Shown here: in pieces, positions 6,261 through 15,989 of the stretch | Numbering within the stretch: position 1 is the first letter of the stretch | How the letters are laid out: each line of letters opens with the position of its first letter | DNA from: an uncultured Flavobacteriaceae bacterium | GTDB lineage: Bacteria > Bacteroidota > Bacteroidia > Flavobacteriales > Flavobacteriaceae | DNA: 20,884 nucleotides | Assembly (NCBI GenBank): GCA_913051755.1 | Contig: CAJXBR010000013.1 | Coordinates: forward strand, 1 to 20,884 | Direction: 5' to 3' | Notes under the pieces: model-generated | Told to the model about the DNA's origin: nothing | Database searches by the model: none | Seen by the model: only the letters and a program-made list of their open reading frames with translations | Position numbers and translations under genes: made by a program

Positions 6261-6565
6261 GACAAAGTCTGTTGGAAATTCTTCGTGGTTCTTTTTTGGT
6301 ACAACAGGGTGCAATGAGGAATTGGCGACTCATTATTTTCTTCTTTTTTCTGGCGGGGATTATGATTGCGTCTTCTCACAACATCGACCAAAAGGTGATG
6401 GAGATTTCAGATCTAAACACTGAAATCCAAGATTTAAAAAGTCAATTTGCTGAAACAAGAACCAAGGCCATGTATATGCGTCTTGAGACTGAAGTAAAAA
6501 CCAAACTGTCCGAGCGTGGGTTTGTGTCCTCAGTCACTCCTCCCACTAAAATCATAATTGAATAA
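6257..6565 (+). CDS. FtsL-like cell division protein
   Basis: A 102-residue bitopic membrane protein: a short cytoplasmic N-terminus (1-23), one transmembrane helix (about 24-40, WRLIIFFFFLAGIMIASS), then a periplasmic heptad-like region (about 41-85, with EISDLNTEIQDLKSQ) consistent with a coiled coil. FtsL forms the FtsQLB linker complex that activates FtsWI at the septum. FtsL is poorly conserved, so the call rests on topology, size and its place between rsmH and ftsI rather than on motifs. The start overlaps the rsmH stop (ATGA), and the stop is 1 nt before the ftsI ATG. Confidence 0.85.
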   Translation: MRQSLLEILRGSFLVQQGAMRNWRLIIFFFFLAGIMIASSHNIDQKVMEISDLNTEIQDLKSQFAETRTKAMYMRLETEVKTKLSERGFVSSVTPPTKIIIE

Positions 6566-6566
6566 A

Positions 6567-8426
6567 ATGGAAAAGCAGAAAAAACTGATTTCGAGATTTT
6601 CATTTGTGGTAGTGGGGTTATTTCTACTTGGTTTTGTGATTGGATACAAAATCATACACATCCAATTTGTTGAAGGCGATTCCTTTAAGCTTCTTGCAGA
6701 AAAAACAACAATACAAAATTTTGAAATTCAGCCCATACGTGGAAATATTTATGCGCAAGATGGGAGTTTACTTGCCACTTCGGTTCCGAGATACACCATT
6801 CATTTCGACGCAGCGACTGTCCGTACAAGCCGCTTTGAAAATCATGTTGATGCCCTTTCAGATTCGCTTTCGCAGCTGTTGGGTAAAAGCGCAAATTACT
6901 ATTACAATACACTTGTTGATGCGCACAAAAAGCAGCATCGTTATAGACGTATCGCAAAAGACTTGACCTATGCCCAGATGACTCGCTTGCGAAATTTTCC
7001 TCTTTTTAGGCTAGGGGGTGTGCAAGGCGGCTTGGTGGTCGAACGAAAAACAGTGCGTGAAAAACCACTTGGAAAAATAGCTGAGCGAACCATTGGGTAT
7101 GAACAAGAACAGCCAAATGGAAGTTACGTTCGTGTAGGACTTGAAGGTGCTTTTGGAGATCAGTTGCGAGGTATTCCTGGTTTGCAATTGCGTCAAAGGA
7201 TAGCAAACGGTCAGTGGAAACCATTGAGTGATTCTTATTTGCAAGAGCCACAAGATGGTTATGATGTGCAAACCACACTTGATGTAAACATCCAAGACAT
7301 TACTCATCATGCTTTGCTCGAGGCCCTCGAAAACTTTGAAGCCGATCATGGAACTGCTGTGGTTATGGAAACTGAAACAGGAGCCATTCGTGCAGTGGCA
7401 AACCTTGGTAGAACAGAGGAGGGGAAGTATTATGAAAAACTCAACTATGCAATTGGGGAGTCCCACGAGCCAGGCTCTACTTTTAAACTGATGGCCCTTG
7501 TTGCTGCTTTTGAAGATCAGGTGGTTGACACCACTTCGGTTTTTGATACCCAAAATGGGGAGTTGACATTTTACTCAAAATATAAAGTGCGTGACTCTCG
7601 AAAAGGTGGGTATGGCAAAATTCCCATTACCGAAATTTTTGAGCGCTCATCTAACACTGGAATGGTTCAGGCAATTTATGACCACTATAAGAAAAAGCCT
7701 GAACAATTTGTGAATCGCCTTATGAACATGGGTTTAAGTGAGCCACTGGGATTGCCAATTGTAGGAGAGGGCAAGCCATTGATCCCACATCCTGACAAAA
7801 AGGGTTGGAGTGGGATCTCTCTTCCATGGATGGCATATGGATATGGGGTTTTACTCACACCAATGCAGATTCTCACGTTTTATAACGCCATTGCAAACGA
7901 TGGGGTGATGGTCAAACCCAGATTTATTAAGCGTACGCAAGATGCTGGGAGTAAAATGAAGAGAAAGTCTGAAGTGGAAATCATCTCTGCATCTGTTTGT
8001 TCAAAAGAGACAATAGGAAAAGTTAAAAGTTTATTGAAAGGGGTGGTTGAAAAGCCATGGGGTACAGCACATAATATTTACGATCCAAACTTTGCTATCG
8101 CTGGAAAAACAGGCACATGTCAGTTGGATTATAACACTGAGGAGATACAGTATGTAGCGAGCTTTGTGGGGTATTTTCCTTCAGATCGACCAAAGTACTC
8201 ATGCATTGTTGTGGTTCATCGACCAAATAAAGAAAAGGGGTACTTCGGAAGTACAGCGGCAGCACCTGTGTTCCAAAAAATCGCTCACAAATTATACAGT
8301 TCAATCCCAGTAGAAACCAAGCTTAGTCGCAAACGCTATTTGGAAATCACCCAGCGTAAAATGGAGACAAGCAAAGGGGTTGTTGATGCAAAAGTAGATG
8401 TAAAAAAAACACAAAATAAATCCTGA
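6567..8426 (+). CDS. ftsI: Septal peptidoglycan transpeptidase (class B PBP, FtsI/PBP3)
   Basis: Cross-links septal peptidoglycan in the periplasm together with FtsW. The 619-residue protein has a transmembrane anchor (about 10-30), a pedestal domain starting with RGNIYAQDGSLLATS, and a transpeptidase domain with the catalytic SxxK as S304-TFK307, SxN as S361-S-N363 and KTG at 514-516. I start at ATG 6567, 1 nt after the ftsL stop; an in-frame TTG at 6558 would overlap ftsL and adds only three codons. Only about 100 residues follow KTG, ending in a Lys-rich tail (VDVKKTQNKS), so no PASTA domain is visible, although flavobacterial homologues I recall often have one. The stop shares one base with the murE start (TGATG). 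Confidence 0.96.
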   Translation: MEKQKKLISRFSFVVVGLFLLGFVIGYKIIHIQFVEGDSFKLLAEKTTIQNFEIQPIRGNIYAQDGSLLATSVPRYTIHFDAATVRTSRFENHVDALSDSLSQLLGKSANYYYNTLVDAHKKQHRYRRIAKDLTYAQMTRLRNFPLFRLGGVQGGLVVERKTVREKPLGKIAERTIGYEQEQPNGSYVRVGLEGAFGDQLRGIPGLQLRQRIANGQWKPLSDSYLQEPQDGYDVQTTLDVNIQDITHHALLEALENFEADHGTAVVMETETGAIRAVANLGRTEEGKYYEKLNYAIGESHEPGSTFKLMALVAAFEDQVVDTTSVFDTQNGELTFYSKYKVRDSRKGGYGKIPITEIFERSSNTGMVQAIYDHYKKKPEQFVNRLMNMGLSEPLGLPIVGEGKPLIPHPDKKGWSGISLPWMAYGYGVLLTPMQILTFYNAIANDGVMVKPRFIKRTQDAGSKMKRKSEVEIISASVCSKETIGKVKSLLKGVVEKPWGTAHNIYDPNFAIAGKTGTCQLDYNTEEIQYVASFVGYFPSDRPKYSCIVVVHRPNKEKGYFGSTAAAPVFQKIAHKLYSSIPVETKLSRKRYLEITQRKMETSKGVVDAKVDVKKTQNKS

Positions 8427-9883
8427 TGCAACTCAAAGAATTACTTTTTGGTGTATCCATCGACGCTGTGTTAGGGTTAACATCAGTATCGATTCAGGGT
8501 GTTACATCTGATTCTCGTGCGCTAGGACCAAATTCACTGTTTGTAGCCATTCGTGGCGAACATCATGACGGGCATGACCACATCAGCGATGCTGTGAAAA
8601 AGGGGGCAGTTGCTGTTCTTTGTGAAAAGCTACCCAAAAAACAAAAAGAGGGTGTCACCTATGTGCAGACGCTCCAATCCCGAAGCGCTTATGCTGTTGT
8701 CGCATCTAATTATCACAACAATCCTTCGTCCAAACTTAGCCTTATAGGTGTCACCGGTACCAATGGAAAAACATCGATTGTTCAACTGTTGTTTGAAGTC
8801 TTTCAGCACCTAGGATTTTCTGTTGGAAAGTTGTCCACAATCGAAAATGCGATTAACGAGCACATCTACCCAGCAACACACACAACCCCTGACCCAATGG
8901 AGATTAATTCTTTTTTGGCAAAAATGGTTGAAGCAGGAGTAACGCATTGCTTTATGGAGGTTTCATCTCATGGAATCGATCAGTACCGAATCGGAGGGTT
9001 ACAGTTCAGAGGTGGGGTGTTTACAAATCTCACCCATGATCACCTCGATTATCACAAAACATTTAAAAGTTACAGGGATACCAAAAAGAAGTTTTTTGAT
9101 CTTCTTCCAGAAACTGCTTTTGCACTCACAAACAATGATGATAAAAATGGAGCATATATGCTCCAAAATTGTGCTGCCAAGAAACACTCATTTGCCTTAA
9201 AAAATACTGCTGAGTTTAAAGCAAAAATCATTGAACATGATTTTTCTGGAATGCAATTGCGAGTAGATGGCATAGAGACATGGGTTGCATTGGTTGGAGA
9301 CTTCAATGCATCCAATATGCTAGCAGTGTATGCATGTACACAATTACTGGGTGAGAGTATTGATCAGAGTTTAAGTACGTTGAGTGCTGTTGAGCCAGTC
9401 TCAGGACGATTTAACGTCGTTAGTGGAAGTCATCCAATTCGAGCGATTGTCGATTATGCCCACACGCCCGACGCTTTGCAGCATGTGCTAGAAACCATCA
9501 ATAAAATCAGGACTGGGAATGAGATTCTGATTACTGTTTTTGGTTGTGGTGGGGGTCGCGATAAGGCAAAGCGCCCACTGATGGGGAAGATTGCCTCCAC
9601 TTTGAGTGATAAAGTGATTTTCACATCCGACAACCCTCGCAATGAAGATCCAGAAAAGATTATCAAACAAATCGAAGCAGGTGTTCCAGCAGAGCATTTT
9701 AAAAAATATATCAGCATTTCAAGCCGATCACAAGCGATAAAAACAGCCTGTCAACTTGCACATAAAGGGGATATCATCTTGCTAGCAGGTAAGGGGCATG
9801 AAACATATCAAGATGTCAAGGGAGAACGATTGGCGTTTGACGATGCAAAGGAGTTAAAGAAACATTTACAAAACAAGAGCTAA
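8426..9883 (+). CDS. murE: UDP-MurNAc-L-Ala-D-Glu:meso-diaminopimelate ligase MurE
   Basis: Adds the third residue of the stem peptide in the cytoplasm with ATP. In 485 residues the protein shows the N-terminal uridine-binding domain ([20 protein letters not shown]), the ATP-binding TGTNGKT at 110-116, [20 protein letters not shown], the [11 protein letters not shown] block and the C-terminal [15 protein letters not shown]. The amino-acid selecting motif is D402-NPR405, the form found in enzymes that add meso-DAP rather than lysine, as expected for a Gram-negative wall. The ATG overlaps the ftsI stop by 1 nt and its own TAA overlaps the mraY ATG by 1 nt, so translation is probably coupled on both sides. 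murF, which often comes next in other phyla, is missing here. Confidence 0.96.
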   Translation: MQLKELLFGVSIDAVLGLTSVSIQGVTSDSRALGPNSLFVAIRGEHHDGHDHISDAVKKGAVAVLCEKLPKKQKEGVTYVQTLQSRSAYAVVASNYHNNPSSKLSLIGVTGTNGKTSIVQLLFEVFQHLGFSVGKLSTIENAINEHIYPATHTTPDPMEINSFLAKMVEAGVTHCFMEVSSHGIDQYRIGGLQFRGGVFTNLTHDHLDYHKTFKSYRDTKKKFFDLLPETAFALTNNDDKNGAYMLQNCAAKKHSFALKNTAEFKAKIIEHDFSGMQLRVDGIETWVALVGDFNASNMLAVYACTQLLGESIDQSLSTLSAVEPVSGRFNVVSGSHPIRAIVDYAHTPDALQHVLETINKIRTGNEILITVFGCGGGRDKAKRPLMGKIASTLSDKVIFTSDNPRNEDPEKIIKQIEAGVPAEHFKKYISISSRSQAIKTACQLAHKGDIILLAGKGHETYQDVKGERLAFDDAKELKKHLQNKS

Positions 9884-11079
9884 TGTTATACTATCTGTTT
9901 GAATATTTTGAGAAAGAATTTCAGCTGCCAGGCGCAGGGCTCTTTCAATTCATTAGTTTTCGCGCTTCCATTGCAATCATCTTTTCTCTATTGGTTTCAT
10001 TGATTTTTGGTAAGCGAATCATTCAGCTATTGAAACGATTTCAGATGGGCGAAAGCATTCGAGATCTCGGATTGGCTGGCCAGAAAGAAAAAGCAGGAAC
10101 GCCAACGATGGGGGGCCTCATTATCATACTTGCAACGCTTGTACCTGTATTGTTAATTGCAAAACTCGACAACATCTATATCCTTCTTTTGATCATGACA
10201 ACTCTGTGGATGGGGTCGATTGGTTTTATTGATGATTATATCAAAATAAAGCGTAAGAATAAAGAAGGACTTAAAGGTAGGTTTAAAATCATTGGTCAGG
10301 TTGGATTGGGTCTTATTGTAGGGATTACACTTTATTTCCATCCCGATGTTACGATACGTGAAAACGCTACGATCGGACAGGTAGTGGAGATTAACGAGAA
10401 ATCGACAAAAACCACAATCCCACTGTTGAAAAACAATGAGTTTGATTATGCTGATGTGATTACATGGATTGATGAATCTTGGTCTGTGTATGCTTGGTTG
10501 GTGTTTATTCCCTTTGTGATTTTCATTGTAACAGCAGTTTCAAATGGTGCAAACCTAACAGATGGCATCGATGGTTTGGCAGCAGGAACTGCAACCCTGA
10601 TCGTGTTGGTTTTAGGTGTTTTTGCATGGGTTTCGGGGAACATTATTTTTTCAGATTACCTCAATGTGATGTACATCCAAAACGTTAGTGAACTGGTAAT
10701 TTTTATCGCTGCATTTGCTGGGGGTCTTGTTGGATTTTTGTGGTACAACACCTATCCAGCGCAGGTATTCATGGGCGATACAGGGAGCCTTACCATTGGA
10801 GGAATTATTGCTGTTCTTGCCCTTTCAGTTCGTAAAGAATTACTTATCCCAGTATTGTGTGGTGTATTCTTTGTCGAGAGCTTGTCAGTTATATTACAAG
10901 TTGGATACTTCAAATACACCAAAAAGAAAACAGGTGTTGGAAAGCGAATTTTCTTAATGGCACCTGTCCATCACCACTTCCAAAAACAAGGGTATCACGA
11001 AAGCAAAATTGTGACTCGTTTTTGGATCATCACGATTGCACTAGCAATCATTTCACTAGCAACCCTAAAAATCAGATAG
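9883..11079 (+). CDS. mraY: Phospho-MurNAc-pentapeptide translocase MraY
   Basis: Transfers phospho-MurNAc-pentapeptide to undecaprenyl phosphate, giving lipid I at the cytoplasmic face of the inner membrane. The 398-residue polytopic protein has AGTPTMGG, the catalytic Asp pair D117-D118 in [11 protein letters not shown]227 in [19 protein letters not shown] and the triple His 363-365 in PVHHHFQK. It is longer than the roughly 360 residues usual in Proteobacteria because of an insert at about 155-200 (from [11 protein letters not shown] to TWIDESW), which I associate with Bacteroidetes MraY. The start overlaps the murE stop by 1 nt and murD begins 3 nt after the TAG. Confidence 0.97.
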   Translation: MLYYLFEYFEKEFQLPGAGLFQFISFRASIAIIFSLLVSLIFGKRIIQLLKRFQMGESIRDLGLAGQKEKAGTPTMGGLIIILATLVPVLLIAKLDNIYILLLIMTTLWMGSIGFIDDYIKIKRKNKEGLKGRFKIIGQVGLGLIVGITLYFHPDVTIRENATIGQVVEINEKSTKTTIPLLKNNEFDYADVITWIDESWSVYAWLVFIPFVIFIVTAVSNGANLTDGIDGLAAGTATLIVLVLGVFAWVSGNIIFSDYLNVMYIQNVSELVIFIAAFAGGLVGFLWYNTYPAQVFMGDTGSLTIGGIIAVLALSVRKELLIPVLCGVFFVESLSVILQVGYFKYTKKKTGVGKRIFLMAPVHHHFQKQGYHESKIVTRFWIITIALAIISLATLKIR

Positions 11080-11082
11080 CCA

Positions 11083-12384
11083 ATGTCAAAGCATATGATC
11101 GTATTGGGTGGAGGTAAAAGTGGGGTTGGCGCAGCTTTGCTTGGGCATCAACTCGGCTATAAAGTTTTTGTGAGTGACAAAGGGTCAATAGGAACGTCAT
11201 TCCAAACAGAATTGGATGATCATCAGATCCAGTGGGAACAGGGCCAACACACAACAGCACAAATCCTAAAAGCAGATTTGGTTATCAAAAGTCCAGGGAT
11301 TCCCTCAAACATACCAATTGTTGAAACGATAAGATCCTCTGAGATTCCCTTGCTTTCTGAAATCGAATTTGCCTCACTTCATACCGATGCTGAGTTGATT
11401 GGTATCACTGGCACCAATGGAAAGACAACAACTGCAATGCTCACCCATCACTTATTGGCATCGGCAGGGAAATCAGTCGCACTTGCTGGAAACATAGGCG
11501 AGAGCTTTGCTAAAGCCATCACGACAAACTCACCAGATTATTGGGTGCTTGAACTGAGTAGTTTTCAACTGGAGGATATCCTATCCTTTCACCCACGCTA
11601 TGCAGTGATGACAAGTCTTACGCCAGACCATTTGGATCGATACAACAACAGTTTTGATCGCTATGTAGATGCGAAGTTTTGCATGCTAAAAAACCAAACA
11701 GAGGAGGACTATTTCATACATGATGACACAGATGATGAAATCAAGTCGGCTCTCGAACGACACAAGCCCAAATCGCAACGCATACCCTATACAGATAAAA
11801 AAATAAAGGACAAACGATTTAATTCAATTGATATGATACGAATTGACAACCCCTCGTTGGAGGGTATTCACAATTCCAAAAATGCAATGGCTGCAGCGAC
11901 CATTGCACAATTGGTCAATATTCGCAAACAAACAATCAGGGAGAGTTTGCAAACTTTTAAAGGGGCTCCTCACCGACTGGAAAAGGTATTGAGCATCTTG
12001 AAAGTAGATTATATAAATGACTCTAAAGCAACAAATGTAAACGCAACATATTACGCTCTTGAAAGCATGACGCGTCCGACGATTTGGATTGTTGGAGGCG
12101 TTGACAAAGGAAATGACTATACAAAGTTATTGCCTTTGGTTCGCAAAAATGTAAAAGCGATTATATGCTTGGGGCTCAACAACGAAAAAATCATCGATTG
12201 CTTCTCGCCAGTGGTAAATCTTTTGGTTGAGGCAGGGTCGATGTTTGAGGCGGTTCAGGCGTCATATGATTTGGCAAAAAAAGGAGATACAGTGTTATTG
12301 TCGCCTGCTTGTGCAAGCTTTGACCTTTTTGAGGACTATGAAGATCGCGGCAATCAATTTAAACAACTTGTTCGTCAACTATAA
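11083..12384 (+). CDS. murD: UDP-MurNAc-L-alanine:D-glutamate ligase MurD
   Basis: Adds D-glutamate to UDP-MurNAc-L-Ala with ATP in the cytoplasm, one step before MurE. The 433-residue protein begins with a Rossmann-like GGGKSGVGAA, has the ATP-binding TGTNGKTTT at 109-117, AGNIGESF, ELSSFQLEDI, SLTPDHLDRY, NDSKATN and the C-terminal LSPACASFDLFEDYEDRGN signature, all in the normal order and spacing. The ATG follows the mraY stop after 3 nt, and ftsW starts 3 nt after the TAA. Confidence 0.97.
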   Translation: MSKHMIVLGGGKSGVGAALLGHQLGYKVFVSDKGSIGTSFQTELDDHQIQWEQGQHTTAQILKADLVIKSPGIPSNIPIVETIRSSEIPLLSEIEFASLHTDAELIGITGTNGKTTTAMLTHHLLASAGKSVALAGNIGESFAKAITTNSPDYWVLELSSFQLEDILSFHPRYAVMTSLTPDHLDRYNNSFDRYVDAKFCMLKNQTEEDYFIHDDTDDEIKSALERHKPKSQRIPYTDKKIKDKRFNSIDMIRIDNPSLEGIHNSKNAMAAATIAQLVNIRKQTIRESLQTFKGAPHRLEKVLSILKVDYINDSKATNVNATYYALESMTRPTIWIVGGVDKGNDYTKLLPLVRKNVKAIICLGLNNEKIIDCFSPVVNLLVEAGSMFEAVQASYDLAKKGDTVLLSPACASFDLFEDYEDRGNQFKQLVRQL

Positions 12385-12387
12385 TTT

Positions 12388-13569
12388 ATGCGATTCATCA
12401 CAAAACATATTCACGGAGATCGAGCAATTTGGGCTATTGTAGCTCTGTTGTCGGTTTTTTCGTTTCTACCAGTGTATAGTGCAAGCTCTAATCTGGTGTA
12501 TGTTTTAGGGATTGGGTCTGTTACTGGTCATTTGATCAAACACGTTGCCATTGTTTTGATTGGGATCAGTATCATGTATGCTGTCCATCGCATCCCATTC
12601 AAATACTTTAGTGGTTTGTCTGTCATCACGCTGCCTATTGTTTGGCTATTATTGATTTATACTGCTCTACAAGGAAACCTGATTGAGGGGGCAAACGCAA
12701 GTCGCTGGATCAAAATCCCCATTCTTGGCTTATCTTTTCAAACGTCAACTCTTGCGTCGGTTGTGTTGATGGTTTATGTGGCTAGATACTTGTCTGTCAA
12801 CAAAGACAAAAATATCAATTTTTGGCGAAGTTTACTTGTACTATGGTTACCAGTCATGTTGGTCATCGCCACGATTTTACCTGCAAATTTATCTACAGCA
12901 GCACTGATAGGTGTTTTGGTATTTGTCTTAGCTTTTATTGGTGGCTATCCCAAAAAATATTTACTGTTGATGTTGGGTATAGCGACGCTTTTTCTCAGCT
13001 TGTTTATCATGACAGCTAAGGCTTATCCAGATGCTTTTCCAAATCGTATTGACACTTGGATCAGTCGCATCGACAGCTTTACAGGAAAGGGAGATGCAAA
13101 CACAAATTATCAAGTTGAGCGAGCAAAAATTGCAATTGCAACAGGTGGGGTGGTTGGCAAAGGTGCTGGCAAAAGTGTAATGAAAAATTTATTGCCCCAA
13201 AGCACCTCAGATTTTATCTATGCCATCATCACTGAGGAATATGGCAGTGCTGGGGGCTTGAGTTTATTGTTTTTATACCTCTTGCTTTTGTTCCGAATAT
13301 TTATGTGTGTGTATAAAGCAAACGACTTCTTTGGGCAACTGCTCATCATTGGCGTAGGTCTTCCCATCATTATACAATCATTGGTGAACATGGGTGTAGC
13401 TGTTTCGGTTTTTCCTGTTACAGGACAGCCCCTGCCACTGATCAGTAGTGGTGGAACTTCTATATGGATGACATTTCTTGCACTTGGCATTGTTCAAAGT
13501 GTAACTGCAGGCCGCATGGCTGAAAACGACGAAAAAAACCCTTTAGCAATATTAAGTGAAGCAGTTTAA
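12388..13569 (+). CDS. ftsW: Septal peptidoglycan glycosyltransferase FtsW (SEDS family)
   Basis: Polymerises lipid II into glycan strands at the septum, in complex with FtsI. The 393-residue protein is very hydrophobic with roughly ten membrane segments. SEDS signatures are present: VERAKIAIATGG, then QSTSDFIYAIITEEYG with Asp275 at the place of the catalytic Asp and the Glu pair near 286-287, and the late PVTGQPLPLISSGGTS. Length is close to that of other family members. RodA is the paralogue alternative, but the position between murD and murG and the cluster context favour FtsW. The 3' end overlaps the GTG start of murG by 14 nt. Confidence 0.95.
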   Translation: MRFITKHIHGDRAIWAIVALLSVFSFLPVYSASSNLVYVLGIGSVTGHLIKHVAIVLIGISIMYAVHRIPFKYFSGLSVITLPIVWLLLIYTALQGNLIEGANASRWIKIPILGLSFQTSTLASVVLMVYVARYLSVNKDKNINFWRSLLVLWLPVMLVIATILPANLSTAALIGVLVFVLAFIGGYPKKYLLLMLGIATLFLSLFIMTAKAYPDAFPNRIDTWISRIDSFTGKGDANTNYQVERAKIAIATGGVVGKGAGKSVMKNLLPQSTSDFIYAIITEEYGSAGGLSLLFLYLLLLFRIFMCVYKANDFFGQLLIIGVGLPIIIQSLVNMGVAVSVFPVTGQPLPLISSGGTSIWMTFLALGIVQSVTAGRMAENDEKNPLAILSEAV

Positions 13570-14647
13570 AACCATATTGTCTGGTGGAGGAACAGGGGGT
13601 CATATCTTCCCAGCCCTAGCCATTGCCAACGCCCTGAAAAGCGAAAAGGCACATGCTGATATATTGTTTGTTGGAGCCAATCGACGAATGGAAATGAAGC
13701 AAGTTCCCGAAGCAGGGTTTCCGATTCAAGGGCTGTGGATTTCAGGATTTCAGCGCAAACTGTCGATTCGAAATTTGATGTTTCCTTTTAAGCTCATTGT
13801 GAGTTTATGTAGTTCGTATTTTATTTTAAAGAAATTCAAGCCTCAAATAGTGATTGGCACTGGGGGATTTGCCAGTGGACCATTGTTGTATATGGCAACA
13901 CGAATGAACATCCCTTCTCTGATACAAGAGCAAAATGCTCTTCCTGGGATCACCAACCGATTGCTGGGCAAGCATGTACATCGCATTTGCATTGCACATA
14001 AAGAGGCAGCTTCGTTTTTTCCAAAGCACAAAACACATATAACAGGAAACCCTTTACGAGCAGAGTTGATTCCTTTTACTATCAGTACCAAAGAGGCAAG
14101 AAAAAAGATGAAGCTTGCACAATCAAAAACAACCTTACTCGTTGTTGGGGGTAGTCTTGGGTCAAAACGAATGAATGAGCTCATGGCTGATCACTGCAAC
14201 AGAATCACTCAAATGGGCGTTCAAATCATATGGCAATGTGGTTCACTTTACAAAAAAGAATATTTGCCATTGCAAAAAAATAATATTCATATCACTGCGT
14301 TTATTGGTGATATGACAACAGCCTATGCAGCTGCTGATGTTATTATTTCTCGAGCAGGAGCTCTTGCTGTTTCAGAACTATGTCAAGTGGGTAAGGCAGT
14401 TTTGTTTATTCCATCGCCCAATGTTGCAGAAAATCACCAGTACAAAAACGCGATCGCAATTGCCAATGAAGAAGCAGCAGTGGTTATAGAGGAAAAGGAA
14501 TTGGAGCATAGATTTCAATATGAGACAGATGCACTTCTGACTGACGTTGAGTTGCGTACAAAGCTGGGTAAAAAAATCAAAAAATTGGCAAAGCCAAATG
14601 CGACCAAATCGATAGTCGAACAAATTAATGCCCTAGTCAATGATTAA
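13556..14647 (+). CDS. murG: Lipid II synthase MurG (GlcNAc transferase)
   Basis: Transfers GlcNAc from UDP-GlcNAc to lipid I at the inner face of the membrane, completing lipid II. The 363-residue GT-B fold protein has SGGGTGGH at 9-16, GTGGFASGP, QEQNALPG, ITGNPLR, the second-domain GGSLGSKRMNE near 198-208, the UDP-binding SRAGALAVSEL near 266-276 and NVAENHQYKNA. The start is GTG at 13556, giving MKQFKTILSGGG; no ATG is available between it and the first glycine-rich loop. This start lies inside ftsW (14-nt overlap), and the 3' end overlaps murC by 8 nt, so ftsW, murG and murC seem translationally linked. Confidence 0.97.
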   Translation: MKQFKTILSGGGTGGHIFPALAIANALKSEKAHADILFVGANRRMEMKQVPEAGFPIQGLWISGFQRKLSIRNLMFPFKLIVSLCSSYFILKKFKPQIVIGTGGFASGPLLYMATRMNIPSLIQEQNALPGITNRLLGKHVHRICIAHKEAASFFPKHKTHITGNPLRAELIPFTISTKEARKKMKLAQSKTTLLVVGGSLGSKRMNELMADHCNRITQMGVQIIWQCGSLYKKEYLPLQKNNIHITAFIGDMTTAYAAADVIISRAGALAVSELCQVGKAVLFIPSPNVAENHQYKNAIAIANEEAAVVIEEKELEHRFQYETDALLTDVELRTKLGKKIKKLAKPNATKSIVEQINALVND

Positions 14648-15989
14648 ACAGCAAGTTTGTTTCTTGGGTATTGGAGGGATTGGAATGTCAGCCCTAGCGC
14701 AGTATTTCGTTCAGCAAGGTCACGACGTGTTTGGGTATGATCGAATTGCATCGGAAATCACTGATAAGCTAAGTCAAATCGGAGCAACAGTGCATCACCA
14801 CGACAGTGTTGAGAGCATTCCAGAAGCATGTACCGACAAAAGCAAAACAACTGTAGTCTACACCCCTGCAATGCCTAAAGACTCCCCCCAGTTTGGATTT
14901 TTCAAATCAACTGGCTTTGACATTTTTAAGCGCTCTGAAGTACTTGGCGAGTTGAGCAAAGAAATACACTGTTTAGCTGTTGGTGGAACGCATGGAAAAA
15001 CAACAACCTCTTCAATTCTTGCACATTTATTGCGAGAAAGTGGTAAAAAGATCACTGCCTTTTTAGGTGGGATATCAACCAATTTTGGATCGAATTTTAT
15101 TAGCGATGGAACAGAGCATATGGTAGTGGAGGCAGATGAATTTGATCGCTCTTTTCTTAAACTTCACCCCGATCTACTATGTATTACTTCGATGGATGCA
15201 GATCATTTGGATGTCTATCAAAATGGAAAAAAATTAGAAGAAAGTTATAAAGCCTTCGCATCACTTGTTTCCAACCCAAATGATCGTTGGATAAAAGATG
15301 GTCTTGAGGTTTCTGGCTTATCCTTTGGCACAGCTTCAAAATCCGATGTTCGTGTGCAAAACATCAAAACCGAAAATGGCCATTATATTTTTGATTTTTA
15401 CAGTACAGATCAAATTTTGCGCAACCTTCAGTTCGGCCTTCCTGGTGCGCATAATTTGATGAATGCAACAGTGGCTATAGCAATGGCATTGTCTGTTGGA
15501 TGCGATCCGAATTCAATTGCAAAAGCATTGCAAAGTTTTAAAGGGGTTGATAGACGATTCAGCATCCGAATGAAGAAACCTTGTGTACTGATAGACGACT
15601 ACGCCCATCACCCAACTGAGATCGATCAAATGGCACAATCGGTTCAAGAGTTTTACCCCTCATCTAAAAAAACAATAGCTGTTTTTCAGCCTCATTTATT
15701 TTCGAGGACGCGAGACTTTTGTGATGGATTTGCAGAAAGCCTATCACAGTTCGATCACACCTTACTCCTCGATATCTACCCAGCACGTGAGTTACCAATT
15801 CCTGGTGTTACAAGCCAATCGATTCGAGACAGCATGCGTGGGTCTGCAGAAATTGTATCAAAAAACCAATTGCTCGAAAAAGTGGTTGATGCTTGTGCCG
15901 ACGTGGTTGTGTTTATGGGTGCAGGGGATATTGCAGACGAGGTTCAACCAATTGTGGAACATCTAAAACGAAAATCATATGTTGGTTAG
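14640..15989 (+). CDS. murC: UDP-MurNAc:L-alanine ligase MurC
   Basis: Adds the first amino acid, L-Ala, to UDP-MurNAc with ATP in the cytoplasm. The 449-residue protein shows the N-terminal FLGIGGIGMSALA, the ATP-binding GGTHGKTTT near 114-122, EADEFDRSFL, MDADHLDVY, the DDYAHHPTEI block, FQPHLFSRT and MGAGDI near the end. The order and spacing are those of MurC rather than Mpl. Placing murC between murG and ftsQ is normal for the cluster; ddl, often found here in other bacteria, is missing. The start overlaps murG by 8 nt and the end overlaps ftsQ by 11 nt. A 14-bp stretch at 15037-15050 repeats the MraZ-box sequence by chance or design. Confidence 0.97.
   Translation: MIKQQVCFLGIGGIGMSALAQYFVQQGHDVFGYDRIASEITDKLSQIGATVHHHDSVESIPEACTDKSKTTVVYTPAMPKDSPQFGFFKSTGFDIFKRSEVLGELSKEIHCLAVGGTHGKTTTSSILAHLLRESGKKITAFLGGISTNFGSNFISDGTEHMVVEADEFDRSFLKLHPDLLCITSMDADHLDVYQNGKKLEESYKAFASLVSNPNDRWIKDGLEVSGLSFGTASKSDVRVQNIKTENGHYIFDFYSTDQILRNLQFGLPGAHNLMNATVAIAMALSVGCDPNSIAKALQSFKGVDRRFSIRMKKPCVLIDDYAHHPTEIDQMAQSVQEFYPSSKKTIAVFQPHLFSRTRDFCDGFAESLSQFDHTLLLDIYPARELPIPGVTSQSIRDSMRGSAEIVSKNQLLEKVVDACADVVVFMGAGDIADEVQPIVEHLKRKSYVG

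Noticed and set aside
7011..7553. 180-codon open frame on the minus strand within ftsI
   Set aside because: It lies antisense to the well-conserved pedestal and transpeptidase region of ftsI, shows no recognisable domain and has Cys/Ser/Phe-rich composition typical of a shadow frame.
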